A DNA stretch of 29,840 bases from Anaerolineales bacterium (lineage in GTDB: Bacteria > Chloroflexota > Anaerolineae > Anaerolineales > Villigracilaceae). The stretch is taken from contig JADGQD010000002.1 in the NCBI GenBank assembly GCA_017882065.1, forward strand, positions 1-29,840, written 5' to 3'. A program made the position numbers and the translations under genes. Under the pieces are notes generated by a model. The model ran no database searches. It saw only the letters and a program-made list of their open reading frames with translations, and had not been told where the DNA came from. Position 1 is the stretch's first letter. The number at the start of each line of letters is the position of its first letter. Positions 14,710 through 23,036 of this stretch are shown piece after piece.

Positions 14710-15912
14710 TCAGATGTAATCCTGCCTGTGTTCTTTCCAAATCTTGATGAACTTATAGGTGTTCTTCCAGGCGTTGGGCGTGTTTTCCCTGACATTATCC
14801 ACTGGTGAGAGGATGAATCCACCGCCCTTCCCCAGGGTCTGCAGCGCAAGGATGACCGCCTCTGCGGTCTCCTGCTCTGTGCCCTCTTCCACAGTCAATG
14901 CCCCGCTCACGCCCCCCCAGATGCATTTATTTTTCGCCGTGATTTTTTCCTTTACCCCCTGCAAATTGGTCCCCTTGCCCTCCTTGGGGTCCAGCCCGAT
15001 CAAAACATCGACGCCGGTATCCAGGATGTCGTCGAGAATGGGCATGAAGGCGCTGGTGATGATATAACCGTATTTCTTCCCTGCCTGGTGAACCAGCTCC
15101 GCCTCTTTCTTCAGCGTCGGCGCGATGATCGTCCGATAGGCTTTCGGCGTCCAGAACTCGGTGGTCTCATACCACCCGCGGCGGATGATAAGATCGGAGG
15201 CAGTGACGTCCAGGTAAATCTGGATCTGCTTCATATTCCATTCATGGATGATAGCGGCGTATTCCTTGATCAGGTCCGGCTGGGTGAGCGATAGCTCCAT
15301 GACCTTCTCATAACCCGAGAGCCAGGCCATGGCATCGCAGCCCATAACGCCCGGGTCCACCTGCAGGGCGGGGTTGACGTTCCCCTTCCAGCCCCCCACT
15401 TGAAGCAGACCGAATTGATCGGCGATGGATTTCGCTGCGTGTGCCTCTTCCCTCAGTTTTTCGATGTCGGCATCTTTAAAGGGGCCGAAGATGTACTTCA
15501 GTTTTTCCAGGTCCTGCTCCGGCTTGACAAGGAATTCCTGGGAGCGCGGGGTGATCCAATCTTTGAAAATCGGAAAATCGCCTTCCGTTGGCCACCCGTC
15601 CCACTGTTTGACCCGGCTGGTCAATGGTCCCTTGGGCGTATCGATCTTCCGACAAAAATACTTCACGCCATCCTTGACTTCGGTCCATTCGCTGTATTTT
15701 GCCTCGGGATGCAGGGTCCCGGTCAGATACATGGTGTGGTTGAGGTGCCCGACGTGGACGTGAGGCTCGAGCCCCAGCTCGACTTCCCTGGTAATATATT
15801 CCAGTTCAGATTTGCAATCATTGTATAAATTATAAAAGAGCATAAAGGAACAGGGGATATAATCGACTTTCTTGCCTTCCAGGACAGACAGCATGCGCTC
15901 TTTCGAATTCAT
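14710..15912 (-). CDS. Uroporphyrinogen decarboxylase-like superfamily protein, zinc motif absent
   Basis: A 400-residue TIM-barrel protein of the URO-D superfamily (MNSKERMLSVLEGKKVDYIP start; ILDDILDTGVDVLIGLDP near the end of the barrel). Where zinc-type members have H-x-C-G before this helix, this protein reads YIITSAF, so the metal ligands are gone. AGGAGA lies 8 nt before the ATG. The gene has its own promoter and terminator and is a one-gene unit between an amino-sugar deacetylase and the MFS stump. Its function is unknown; it is not a close copy of the protein at 11088-12224. Confidence 0.87.
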   Translation of the reverse strand: MNSKERMLSVLEGKKVDYIPCSFMLFYNLYNDCKSELEYITREVELGLEPHVHVGHLNHTMYLTGTLHPEAKYSEWTEVKDGVKYFCRKIDTPKGPLTSRVKQWDGWPTEGDFPIFKDWITPRSQEFLVKPEQDLEKLKYIFGPFKDADIEKLREEAHAAKSIADQFGLLQVGGWKGNVNPALQVDPGVMGCDAMAWLSGYEKVMELSLTQPDLIKEYAAIIHEWNMKQIQIYLDVTASDLIIRRGWYETTEFWTPKAYRTIIAPTLKKEAELVHQAGKKYGYIITSAFMPILDDILDTGVDVLIGLDPKEGKGTNLQGVKEKITAKNKCIWGGVSGALTVEEGTEQETAEAVILALQTLGKGGGFILSPVDNVRENTPNAWKNTYKFIKIWKEHRQDYI

Positions 15913-15945
15913 TGACGGTTTCTCCTGATAAATTTTCTAGGTTCC

Positions 15946-15974
15946 AATATACAATTCATTCTCACGCCCGTCAA
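15946..15974 (-). promoter_or_regulatory. Strong promoter of the second URO-D-like gene
   Basis: On the minus strand TTGACG (15969-15974), 17 bp, TATATT (15946-15951). Each element matches five of six consensus bases with ideal spacing, about 34 bp before the ATG. Confidence 0.8.
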
Positions 15975-16040
15975 GCCACCAAGCCCGACAGGTTTTATAT
16001 GAACCAACAACCACAAGAACCACGAAAAAACAGTCCAAGT

Positions 16041-17237
16041 TTAGGTGTCCACTGCAACCCATACCCCGCCGACCATCACCTGCCAGGCCTGGAAATCCAA
16101 CTCGTAGATGACCAGGTCAGCGTCTTTGCCAGCCTCCAGGCTGCCCTTGGTCCGGTCGGCGTGGATCACCCTGGCAGGTGTCAGGGAGGCCATACGCACA
16201 GCCTCGACCAGCGGGATGCCCACAACGTCAGTCAGAATGGGGATCATCTGGTTGAGCAGGGTGGTGCTGCCGGCGAAGGCGGTCTGGTCGACCAGCATGG
16301 CGACGCCGTTCGTCACCTCGCATTCCAGACCTTCGAAGCCGAAGCGGGTCCCGTCGGGGAAGCCGGCCGCGGAACTGGCGTCCGAGATGGCACACAACCG
16401 GTCCGCGCCCTTGCATTGATAGGCCAGCTTCATCAAGGTCGGCGGTAGATGGCGGTTATCCGAGATCATTTCTGCGGTGAGACCGTCCATGGTCAGGGTG
16501 GCCTCGAGCAGGCCGGGCTTGCGCCAGGGGCCTGCGCGGATCACGCTGGACTGCGAGCTCCAGATGTGGACGGTGTGACGCAGGCCGTGCTCGTAGGCGG
16601 CCAGCACGTCGGAGTCGCACGCCGAACTGTGGCCAGCCGCGGCGACGATGCCCAGCTCGCGCAACCGATCGGTCAACTCCAGCGCCCCGGGGATCTCCGG
16701 CGCGTAGGTCAGGATAGTCAGCACATCGGCGTAGGCGAGCAGCTTTTCCGCCGCGCCACCCTCCAGGGACTGGATGCCGCGCGGGTCCTGGGCGCCCTTC
16801 TGGTCCATGTTCAGGAAAGGTCCCTCGGAGTGCACGCCCAGCACCTGGCTCCCGGCGTGGGATTTCTTCTTCCACTCCCGGGCGAGGGCCAGGCAGGCAA
16901 CCAGCTCCTCCATCGGACCCGCTCCCAGGGTCGCCAGCAGGGAGGTTACTCCGCGGCGCAGGTTCTCGGCGGTGATGATCTCCCAGGCGGCTTCGTCTGG
17001 CTCGTTGAAGGAGTGGCCCAATGCTCCGTGGGTGTGGATGTCGATCAGCCCGGGCGTGACGTAACGCCCGCCGGCGTCGACGCGCTCGAACTCCGCCCCG
17101 ATCTGGTCCGGGGCAGCAAAGCCCAGGATTTTTCCGTCCCTTAGCAGGAGCGCCCGGTCGGTGACGAGGGCATGCGGCAGGACCAAGCAGCCGTTGGTGA
17201 TGGCCATTTGACGTTGCCTAGATTTGGAGGGGGTCAT
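16041..17237 (-). CDS. nagA: N-acetylglucosamine-6-phosphate deacetylase
   Basis: Removes acetate from N-acetylglucosamine-6-phosphate (or the galactosamine analogue) in the cytoplasm. It is a 398-residue amidohydrolase with PGLIDIHTHG (H68, H70), the metal-binding glutamate in GVHSEGPFLN (E138), AAGHSSA (H203), H224, the substrate histidine in DNRH (H263) and the catalytic aspartate in ISDASS (D286). The usual HLFNAM is changed to HIWSSQ, so the substrate range may differ. GAAGG lies 5 nt before the ATG at 17237; a later ATG at 17207 is less likely. It is divergent from the esterase gene. AgaA-type activity is equally possible. Confidence 0.93.
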   Translation of the reverse strand: MTPSKSRQRQMAITNGCLVLPHALVTDRALLLRDGKILGFAAPDQIGAEFERVDAGGRYVTPGLIDIHTHGALGHSFNEPDEAAWEIITAENLRRGVTSLLATLGAGPMEELVACLALAREWKKKSHAGSQVLGVHSEGPFLNMDQKGAQDPRGIQSLEGGAAEKLLAYADVLTILTYAPEIPGALELTDRLRELGIVAAAGHSSACDSDVLAAYEHGLRHTVHIWSSQSSVIRAGPWRKPGLLEATLTMDGLTAEMISDNRHLPPTLMKLAYQCKGADRLCAISDASSAAGFPDGTRFGFEGLECEVTNGVAMLVDQTAFAGSTTLLNQMIPILTDVVGIPLVEAVRMASLTPARVIHADRTKGSLEAGKDADLVIYELDFQAWQVMVGGVWVAVDT

Positions 17238-17405
17238 AATCGCCTTCGTTGTCGGATATAATTAAAACAGGAGATCGTGATTACCTGGAGCTTATCCCCA
17301 GGACGAGACTCGGCTTGAATTTTAGCACAAAGATGACCCTCCCGGCCGGACGGCCGCGCAATACCGCCCGCAATTTCCCAATCAACCGAAAAGGACACTC
17401 AAATC

Positions 17406-18545
17406 ATGGCCACTCATTACGAACACCTCGGAATTTACAGCGATTGGGTTTCGGCAGCCCCCGCCATGCGCCCGCAGCCACCGCTGGCCCCTCCCGGCAA
17501 GGAAACGCAAAAGAAAATCATGGAGGCGATGGGCTTCTCAATCGGGGACGAAACGCCTCGGGACGTCCGGCTGGAACGCCAGTGGGAAAAGGACGGGGTG
17601 CTCGGCGAGGAAATTTCCTGGTCGGTCGGCTACGGCCCGCGCACCCGCGCCTGGTTGCTCAAACCAGCCGGCGCCACCGGCCGCCTTCCGGGCATCGTGG
17701 CCCTGCACGACCACGGCGCGTTCAAGTATTTCGGTAAGGAGAAGATCGCCGAGGGGCCGGAGGAGCCCGAACCCATCCTCAAGGTCCATCGCAAGCAGTA
17801 TTATGCCGACCGGCCGTATGCCAACGTCCTGGCCAAGGAAGGTTTTATCGTCTTGGTGGCGGATGCCTTCCTTTGGAGCAGCCGGCGCATGCCGCTGGAG
17901 ACGATCCCCGAGGAGACTCGCCAGATCGCCGCGACGTTCCAGCAGTGGAGCTTCCAGCCCGAGTACCCCCAGCCGGAGGTGGTGGGCTATAATGCCGCCG
18001 CCATGCTCAGCGAGGATCTGATCGAGAAATACTGCGCCCTGCTGGGCACCACCTTCGCCGGCGTAGTCAGCTACGAGGACCGCGTGGCGGTCAACTACCT
18101 GGCCAGCCGCCCCGAGGTCGACCCGGCCCACATCGGGTGTATTGGTCTGTCCGGCGGAGGCTGCCGTTCCGCCATGCTGGGTGCCACCAGCGACCGGATT
18201 TCCGCCACCGTCGTGATCGGCATGATGAGCACCTTCGCCGGTCTACTCGACCACAACGTCGTCTCCCACACCTGGATGTTCTTCCCACATAGCTGGCCGC
18301 GCTGCGGCGACTGGACCGACCTGACTGCGGCCCGCGCCCCCTCGCCGCTGCTGGTGCAGTACGACCTCGAGGACGACCTGTTCTCGGAAGAGGGCATGCG
18401 TGCCGCCGATGCGCGCCTGGCTGGGCATTTCCGCTCCGTCGGCGCGGCGCAGAACTACCGCGGCGAGTTCTACCCCGGCCCGCACAAATTCGACCTTGAG
18501 ATGCAGACCGTCGCCTTCCGCTGGCTCCACGAGCGGCTTGGTTAG
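17406..18545 (+). CDS. Alpha/beta hydrolase, acetyl xylan esterase-like
   Basis: 379 residues. The nucleophile elbow is GLSGGG (S249), followed by the acid D323 or D324 (VQYDLEDDLFS) and H360 (YPGPHKF), giving a complete Ser-Asp-His triad. The long N-terminal extension and HDHGAFKYFGKEK after the first core strand match the Abhydrolase_7/acetyl xylan esterase group. There is no signal peptide, so it probably acts in the cytoplasm on imported O-acetylated or esterified sugars. AAAAGGA lies upstream of the ATG. Its stop overlaps the beginning of a MalK-type tail fragment. Confidence 0.88.
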   Translation: MATHYEHLGIYSDWVSAAPAMRPQPPLAPPGKETQKKIMEAMGFSIGDETPRDVRLERQWEKDGVLGEEISWSVGYGPRTRAWLLKPAGATGRLPGIVALHDHGAFKYFGKEKIAEGPEEPEPILKVHRKQYYADRPYANVLAKEGFIVLVADAFLWSSRRMPLETIPEETRQIAATFQQWSFQPEYPQPEVVGYNAAAMLSEDLIEKYCALLGTTFAGVVSYEDRVAVNYLASRPEVDPAHIGCIGLSGGGCRSAMLGATSDRISATVVIGMMSTFAGLLDHNVVSHTWMFFPHSWPRCGDWTDLTAARAPSPLLVQYDLEDDLFSEEGMRAADARLAGHFRSVGAAQNYRGEFYPGPHKFDLEMQTVAFRWLHERLG

Positions 18546-18702
18546 GAACGTAATCTTCCTATACTTGGTGACGAGCGAGAACACGGTGCTGGCGAGGGTG
18601 GACCCGCGCCTGGACTTTCGTATTGACAACAAGGCACGGTTAGCGTTCAACATGGACAAGAGCCACCTGTTCGATATCGTCATTGAGCTGGTGATCTGCT
18701 AA
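18541..18702 (+). pseudogene. C-terminal stump of a MalK/UgpC-type ABC ATPase
   Basis: 53 residues containing FLYLVTSENTVLARVDP and ARLAFNMDKSHLFD, the typical end of the TOBE regulatory domain of CUT1 sugar-importer ATPases (family pattern: TGExxxVARVDP...LxFDMDKxHLFD). The nucleotide-binding domain (Walker A, signature, Walker B) is absent: immediately upstream is the esterase gene. A full protein is about 370 residues. So an ATPase gene once stood between the esterase and the NagB gene and lost its 5' part. Confidence 0.82.
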
Positions 18703-18725
18703 TCAAAAGCTGATCCCTGCCGCAG

Positions 18726-18755
18726 GGCAGATCGGTCTGCCTGGTGGTTTATAAT
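18726..18755 (+). promoter_or_regulatory. Possible promoter with operator palindrome before nagB
   Basis: TATAAT (18750-18755) lies 42 bp before the start of the deaminase gene. The expected -35 position has no consensus but is covered by the perfect 6-4-6 palindrome GGCAGATCGGTCTGCC (18726-18741). An activator or repressor site is plausible. Confidence 0.5.
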
Positions 18756-18797
18756 GTTTGCGTTGAATAAAAATTACACAAACCCAGGAAGGTGAAA

Positions 18798-19571
18798 ATG
18801 AAAGCGAGCTTCGAGACGAAGAAGGACGACCTGCCGGTCAGTATTTATCCGACGAACAAGGAAATGGGCATGGCTGCCGCGGAAGAGGCGGCTGCCGTGA
18901 TCAGGGAAGCCATCCAGGACAACGGGCACGCCAATATCATTATCGCCACGGGGAATTCCCAGCTGACCTTTCTGGAGGCGTTGAGCGCCAGAGAAGACGT
19001 GGATTGGTCGCACATCAACGTTTTCCACATGGACGAATACGTGGGCATCTCCGCCGACCATCCGGCGAGTTTCCCGCTGTTCCTGCACCGCCACATCATT
19101 GACAAGGTCAAACCCGGGAACTTCTACCCGATCATCGGGATGACGAAAGATCCGGAGGAGACCTGCCGCCGTTACGAACAGATCCTGCGCGAGAACCCGG
19201 CTGACCTGTGCGCCCTGGGAATCGGCGAGAACGGCCACCTGGCGTTCAATGATCCGCCTCTTGCCCGCTTCGACGAACCGAAGTGGGTGCATGTGGTCAG
19301 GCTAGCTGACTCCTGCAAGCGCCAGCAGGTGGGGGAGGGACACTTCAAATCCATCGAGGATGTGCCCGCCGAAGCCATCTCTTTATCAATCCCGGCACTA
19401 CTGACGGCGAAACGCGTGCTGGCCATCGTCCCCGAGGGGCGCAAGGCGGACATCGTCGCCCAGACGTTGACTGGTCCGATCAGCCCGCTTTGCCCGGCTT
19501 CCATCCTGCGCACGACGGCTCACGCCCACCTTTACCTGGACGCCGATTCGGGTGCCAGGATCCGCGCCTGA
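18798..19571 (+). CDS. nagB: Glucosamine-6-phosphate deaminase (NagB family)
   Basis: Converts glucosamine-6-phosphate to fructose-6-phosphate and ammonia. 257 residues, normal length. Landmarks: the phosphate loop ATGNSQ (50-55), FHMDEY (D79, E80) and GIGENGHLAFNDPP (N145, H147, D152). Classical E. coli NagB has D and E at the N145 and D152 positions; GENGH...ND is the variant seen in many NagB-annotated proteins of Gram-positive-like lineages. The phosphate-binding lysine region TAKRVLAIVPEGRKA is also present. The ATG at 18798 is 6 nt after AGGAAGG, better than the GTG at 18792. It is followed after 71 bp by an oxidoreductase. Confidence 0.9.
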   Translation: MKASFETKKDDLPVSIYPTNKEMGMAAAEEAAAVIREAIQDNGHANIIIATGNSQLTFLEALSAREDVDWSHINVFHMDEYVGISADHPASFPLFLHRHIIDKVKPGNFYPIIGMTKDPEETCRRYEQILRENPADLCALGIGENGHLAFNDPPLARFDEPKWVHVVRLADSCKRQQVGEGHFKSIEDVPAEAISLSIPALLTAKRVLAIVPEGRKADIVAQTLTGPISPLCPASILRTTAHAHLYLDADSGARIRA

Positions 19572-19642
19572 GGTGCCTCAGCGGAGCGAAGATCGAAGGA
19601 AAGACTGTACGTCCCGACGGACATACCGGGAGGAAGGTTCGC

Positions 19643-20611
19643 ATGAAACTGCGCATCGGCATGATCGGCACCGGTTGGGTGGCGGAACAACACCTGGCCG
19701 GCCTGCAAAATATTGAAGAGGTCGAGGTCACGGCGGTCTTCAACCCGACCCGGTCCCGGGCCGAGGTCTTCGCGGCCCGCTGCGGAGCCAAGGTCTGTGA
19801 AAGCCCGGGAGAGGTGATCCGGGAAGTCGATATCGTCTATGCCCTGGCCCCCCAGGACGTGCGTGTCGCCACAGTCCTCGAAGCGGCGCGCGCCGGCCGC
19901 CACCTGTTCATCGAAAAGCCTTTCGCCCTGACCCTCAGAGAGGCAGACCGCCAGATCGAGGCCATCGAGACGGCAGGGGTGAAGGCCCAGCTCGGGTTCG
20001 TGATGCGCTGCTTCCCCAACTTCCAATTGCTCCACGATACCTTCCACTCCGGTGAGTTGGGCCAGCTGGTAACTGTCTGGACCCGGCGAATGTGGTACCG
20101 CACCTTCCCCAAGGAGTACTATCAGGCCAGCTTCGCCCGCAGCGGCGGGTTGACCACAGAGCTCAACGTCCACGACTTCGACTGGCTGCGCACGATCGGC
20201 GGCGAGATCCTGTCCGTTTACGGGCGCGTCGCAAACACCCGCCCCGACCGGGATGTGGAGGAGAACTCCTGGAGCCTGCTGAACTTCGCCCACGGCTTCG
20301 GATCGGTGGGTACGAGCTGGCTGTCAGCCATTTCCGACACCTCGGCCGGCATCATCGGGACGCAGGGCACCATGTTCCTGGACAACTCAAAGGTGACCAA
20401 GAAGCTGATCGATTCCGAGAAGGAAGAAACCATCCCCTTCGAAGGCGACCTGGCGGCTGGGGCTTACACCATGCAGGAACGCGAATTCATCGACTGCATC
20501 CTGAACGACCGGCAGCCGTCGGCGTCGATCTATGATGGCCGGGCATCCACGGCCGTTGCCCTGGCTGTACTGGAATCAGCGCGAACGAATGCAGTGGTCC
20601 AGGTAGGCTGA
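19643..20611 (+). CDS. Gfo/Idh/MocA-family oxidoreductase
   Basis: A 322-residue NAD(P)-dependent sugar or cyclitol dehydrogenase. The Rossmann motif IGTGWVA is at residues 8-14, the family EKP motif (catalytic lysine) at 91-93 in FIEKPFAL, and the substrate-binding histidine in ELNVHDFDW (H177). The frame opens much earlier, but the ATG at 19643 has GGAGGAAGG just upstream and gives the right N-terminus. It follows nagB in the same direction and probably forms an operon with it. The substrate is unknown. Confidence 0.92.
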   Translation: MKLRIGMIGTGWVAEQHLAGLQNIEEVEVTAVFNPTRSRAEVFAARCGAKVCESPGEVIREVDIVYALAPQDVRVATVLEAARAGRHLFIEKPFALTLREADRQIEAIETAGVKAQLGFVMRCFPNFQLLHDTFHSGELGQLVTVWTRRMWYRTFPKEYYQASFARSGGLTTELNVHDFDWLRTIGGEILSVYGRVANTRPDRDVEENSWSLLNFAHGFGSVGTSWLSAISDTSAGIIGTQGTMFLDNSKVTKKLIDSEKEETIPFEGDLAAGAYTMQEREFIDCILNDRQPSASIYDGRASTAVALAVLESARTNAVVQVG

Positions 20612-20666
20612 TCAAATAGCGGTGGATCGCCGGGTCCCGCACCGGGAGGCCGATGCGGCGCGAGGC

Positions 20667-20746
20667 TCAAGCCTGGCTGGAATGCAGCGCCACGAAGATC
20701 CCGGCCGTGATCAAAAGCGCGGCGAAGTAAAGGTCCAGGGGCGGTT
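20667..20746 (-). pseudogene. Possible C-terminal stump of a membrane protein
   Basis: Directly after the M20 peptidase stop, a minus-strand frame reads KPPLDLYFAALLITAGIF and a few more residues, then stops at 20667. This is one transmembrane helix, like the last helix of an EamA-type transporter, with no start of its own. The family is not certain. Confidence 0.35.
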
Positions 20747-22042
20747 TTAATTTTCCGCGACTTCGCACCAGTCCAGGGCCAGGAGGGTGATGGCTTTAGT
20801 GACCGTAAGCAAATCTTCCAGCTCGACGTATTCCTCCGCGGCGTGTGCACCGCCGCCTCGAGGGCCGTAATGAATCCCCTGCAGGCCGAAGTCGCGCTGC
20901 ACTGTGAACAGATCGGAGGGGGCCGGCAGCGGGCGGATGTCCGCCAGCGAACCGGTCACCTGCCGCACGCAACGGTTGAGCACCTGGATGACCGGCGAAT
21001 CGGCCGGGATCTCGGAGGCGGGCATGAATCGATACGGGAATGTCAGAGATGGGCGGCCAGCGAAATCGTTGGGTTTGTCCGCCACCATTTCGTCCAGCCA
21101 GGCAAACAATTCCCCCTTCACACCGGCTTCGTCTTCACCTGGGATGAGTTGGTAGTACAGCTCGAGGCGGGCTTCCGCCGGAACGGTGAGGGGGACGTTC
21201 TTACCCCAGCCGCCCGCGGAGACCTTGGTCACCCAGACGGGCACAGGGTCGAGAGGTCCGCCCATCCAGCCGGGCACATTCGCCCTTCGACGCCGGCGGA
21301 ATACATCCACCCATTTCAGGAAGTGGGACAGCATGCGCATGGCATGGCCGGGTTCTTCGTCCCCGAAGATGATCCCCTCCGGGCCGGTCAATGAGAAATT
21401 GACCACAATCCCGCCACGCACGCCGTTATGAATGGCCAAGTTGGATGGTTCGGTGATGATCACCGCGTCGGCGTTGTCACCCCGCACCCGGCCCGCAAGC
21501 GTGCCGTTAGCCCCGCCGAATTCCTCGTCGACCACCGTCTCGGCCAGCAGATCGCCTTTGAGGGTCACGCCCAGTTCGTAAAGGGTGCGCATTACGCCGA
21601 GCATGATGGCCACCCCGCATTTCATGTCGTACGAGCCCAGCCCGTACATGCGCCCGCCCTCGACGGTTGCCTGAAAGGGGTCGTGTTTCCAGGGTTGCAC
21701 GCCAAGGGGGACCGTATCGATGTGGCCGCTGAGCAGTAGAGATTTCCCGCCGCCCCGGCCTCTCCGCCGGGCGAGCACATTGGGCCGGTGATCGTATTCA
21801 CGGCCGGGGAAGTATCTCGGGTGCGCTATCAGGCCCGGGACAGTGTCCAGGGTGTAGATTTCGGGCTCAAGCCCCATCTCGCGCCAGCGGCGGACCATCG
21901 CCATCTGGCACTCGTACTCGTCCCCCATGGGGGGGTGATTGACGGATGGGATGCGCACGATTTCGCTTAAGCTGTTGAAGATGTAGTCGCGCAGCCCTTC
22001 GACCTTTTCGAAAACTAGTTTGGAATCGGGTTTCACAGGCAT
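20747..22042 (-). CDS. M20-family metallopeptidase (ArgE/DapE/ACY1 type)
   Basis: A 431-residue cytoplasmic zinc hydrolase that deacylates amino acids or cleaves small peptides. Metal and catalytic residues are in place: SGHIDTVP (H107, D109), SYDMKCG (D139), VDEEFGG (E173, E174), TEP (E198) and a C-terminal histidine in GGGAHAAEEY. The lid domain lies between about residues 205 and 330. The ATG at 22042 directly abuts GGAG, so the GTG two codons later (22036) may be the real start. It lies downstream of the PaiB-like gene on the same strand, separated by a hairpin. Substrate unknown. Confidence 0.92.
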   Translation of the reverse strand: MPVKPDSKLVFEKVEGLRDYIFNSLSEIVRIPSVNHPPMGDEYECQMAMVRRWREMGLEPEIYTLDTVPGLIAHPRYFPGREYDHRPNVLARRRGRGGGKSLLLSGHIDTVPLGVQPWKHDPFQATVEGGRMYGLGSYDMKCGVAIMLGVMRTLYELGVTLKGDLLAETVVDEEFGGANGTLAGRVRGDNADAVIITEPSNLAIHNGVRGGIVVNFSLTGPEGIIFGDEEPGHAMRMLSHFLKWVDVFRRRRRANVPGWMGGPLDPVPVWVTKVSAGGWGKNVPLTVPAEARLELYYQLIPGEDEAGVKGELFAWLDEMVADKPNDFAGRPSLTFPYRFMPASEIPADSPVIQVLNRCVRQVTGSLADIRPLPAPSDLFTVQRDFGLQGIHYGPRGGGAHAAEEYVELEDLLTVTKAITLLALDWCEVAEN

Positions 22043-22066
22043 CTCCGTTTTATAGGCTGGGCCGGG

Positions 22067-22085
22067 CCGCCGGCGAGACCGGCGG
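22067..22085 (-). terminator. GC-rich hairpin between the PaiB-like and M20 genes
   Basis: CCGCCGG/CCGGCGG with a 5-nt loop (CGAGA), 53 bp after the PaiB-like stop. No T-run follows, so it may be a weak or Rho-assisted terminator or a pause site. Confidence 0.45.
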
Positions 22086-22138
22086 TCGGGCCCGGGATGA
22101 ATCAGCCTTGGCTGAAAAGCGGGCTTTCAATCCGGGTG

Positions 22139-22783
22139 TCAGCCGTTTATGTTCCGGCGGACTGAAGTGCGCATCGCTCCGGCGATCCTGGTGGAGTTTT
22201 CACCGCCACGCTTCTCAAGCTCGATAGTGATATTCTCGCGTTCCGGCTGGCTGCGATTCTGGCTGAGTTTGAATTTGGCCTCCAGGTGAGTGACGCATAT
22301 TCGAAGCCCGACCACGTCCTTCATTTTTTCGATGACGAGTTCTTTCGGAAGGGCATCCAGATGGTACTCCGGGATCGCCCCGGAGTTGGATTCGTACCGG
22401 TCGACCAGGCGGGTAAGCATCCCGTACAACTCATCCTGGTCGTTGACGATCGCGGGCACCCCGTAAGCGTGAACCGCCAGGTAGTTCCAGGTCGGGACGT
22501 TACCGGCCTGGCTGTACCAGCGCGGGGAAATATACGTATGGGCGCCCCCGAATATGACCAGTACTTCGTTTTCGGGGCTGAAGGTGCGCCACTGGTCGTT
22601 CGCCCGGGCGAGGTGACAGTTCAGGGTGAATTCACCGGGGTTGCCGGTCATCACTTCGAAAAGCAGGTGCGAGGCGATGAGACGCTCGCCATCCCAGCTG
22701 ACCAGGGTGGCAAAATTGTTCGTCTGCATGAAGGAGTTGATCTGCTCTAGATCAGTTACCCGAAAACCTTTGGGAGTGTACAT
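22139..22783 (-). CDS. FMN-binding negative transcriptional regulator-like protein (PaiB family)
   Basis: 214 residues of the PaiB family, a flavin-binding split-barrel fold related to flavin reductases. Motifs: MYTPKGFRVTDLEQI at the N-terminus, NNFATLVSW, then LNCHLARANDQWR, VLVIFGGAHTYISPRWY and VPTWNYLAVHAYG, which line the FMN site in the family. The frame begins at 22918, but the ATG at 22783 starts exactly where PaiB proteins start and has AAGGA upstream. In Bacillus, PaiB is linked to protease and sporulation control; here the role is unclear. It is divergent from the second DeoR gene. Confidence 0.92.
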   Translation of the reverse strand: MYTPKGFRVTDLEQINSFMQTNNFATLVSWDGERLIASHLLFEVMTGNPGEFTLNCHLARANDQWRTFSPENEVLVIFGGAHTYISPRWYSQAGNVPTWNYLAVHAYGVPAIVNDQDELYGMLTRLVDRYESNSGAIPEYHLDALPKELVIEKMKDVVGLRICVTHLEAKFKLSQNRSQPERENITIELEKRGGENSTRIAGAMRTSVRRNING

Positions 22784-23036
22784 GGTCGCTTTTTCCTTCG
22801 CGCATATCAGCCGGATTACGGATAAAGTATTGGACATCCCGGCACATGTGCCGGGGAAGGCTTCAATTCCGATTCCCAGTAGTATATCGTATCGGGCGCC
22901 TTTTCTGCCACCCAACACAGGGACTCCTCGGGATCAATTGATAAGGTTCACGTGCAAGATTAGGACGATTAGATGATCGAAATAGAGCGTTATTGCACTC
23001 TATTTCACAGACAATGATCACTTTTGAATAAAGTAC
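22784..23036. other. Divergent intergenic region with two inverted repeats
   Basis: No gene is seen between the PaiB-like and DeoR starts (319 bp in all). It holds the perfect 18-bp palindrome CCCGGCACATGTGCCGGG (22838-22855), 55 bp upstream of the PaiB-like start. It also holds a 9-bp inverted repeat GAAATAGAG (22979-22987) / CTCTATTTC (22998-23006), then the DeoR promoter. The repeats are candidate operators. Confidence 0.6.

Noticed and set aside
11088..15912. Heme biosynthesis role for the URO-D-like genes
   Set aside because: Divergent sequences, no other heme genes nearby, and one lacks conserved ligands; superfamily membership alone does not imply HemE function.
19532..20293. 253-residue minus-strand frame opposite the Gfo/Idh gene
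   Set aside because: Antisense to a gene with clear GxGxxA and EKP motifs; no independent evidence.
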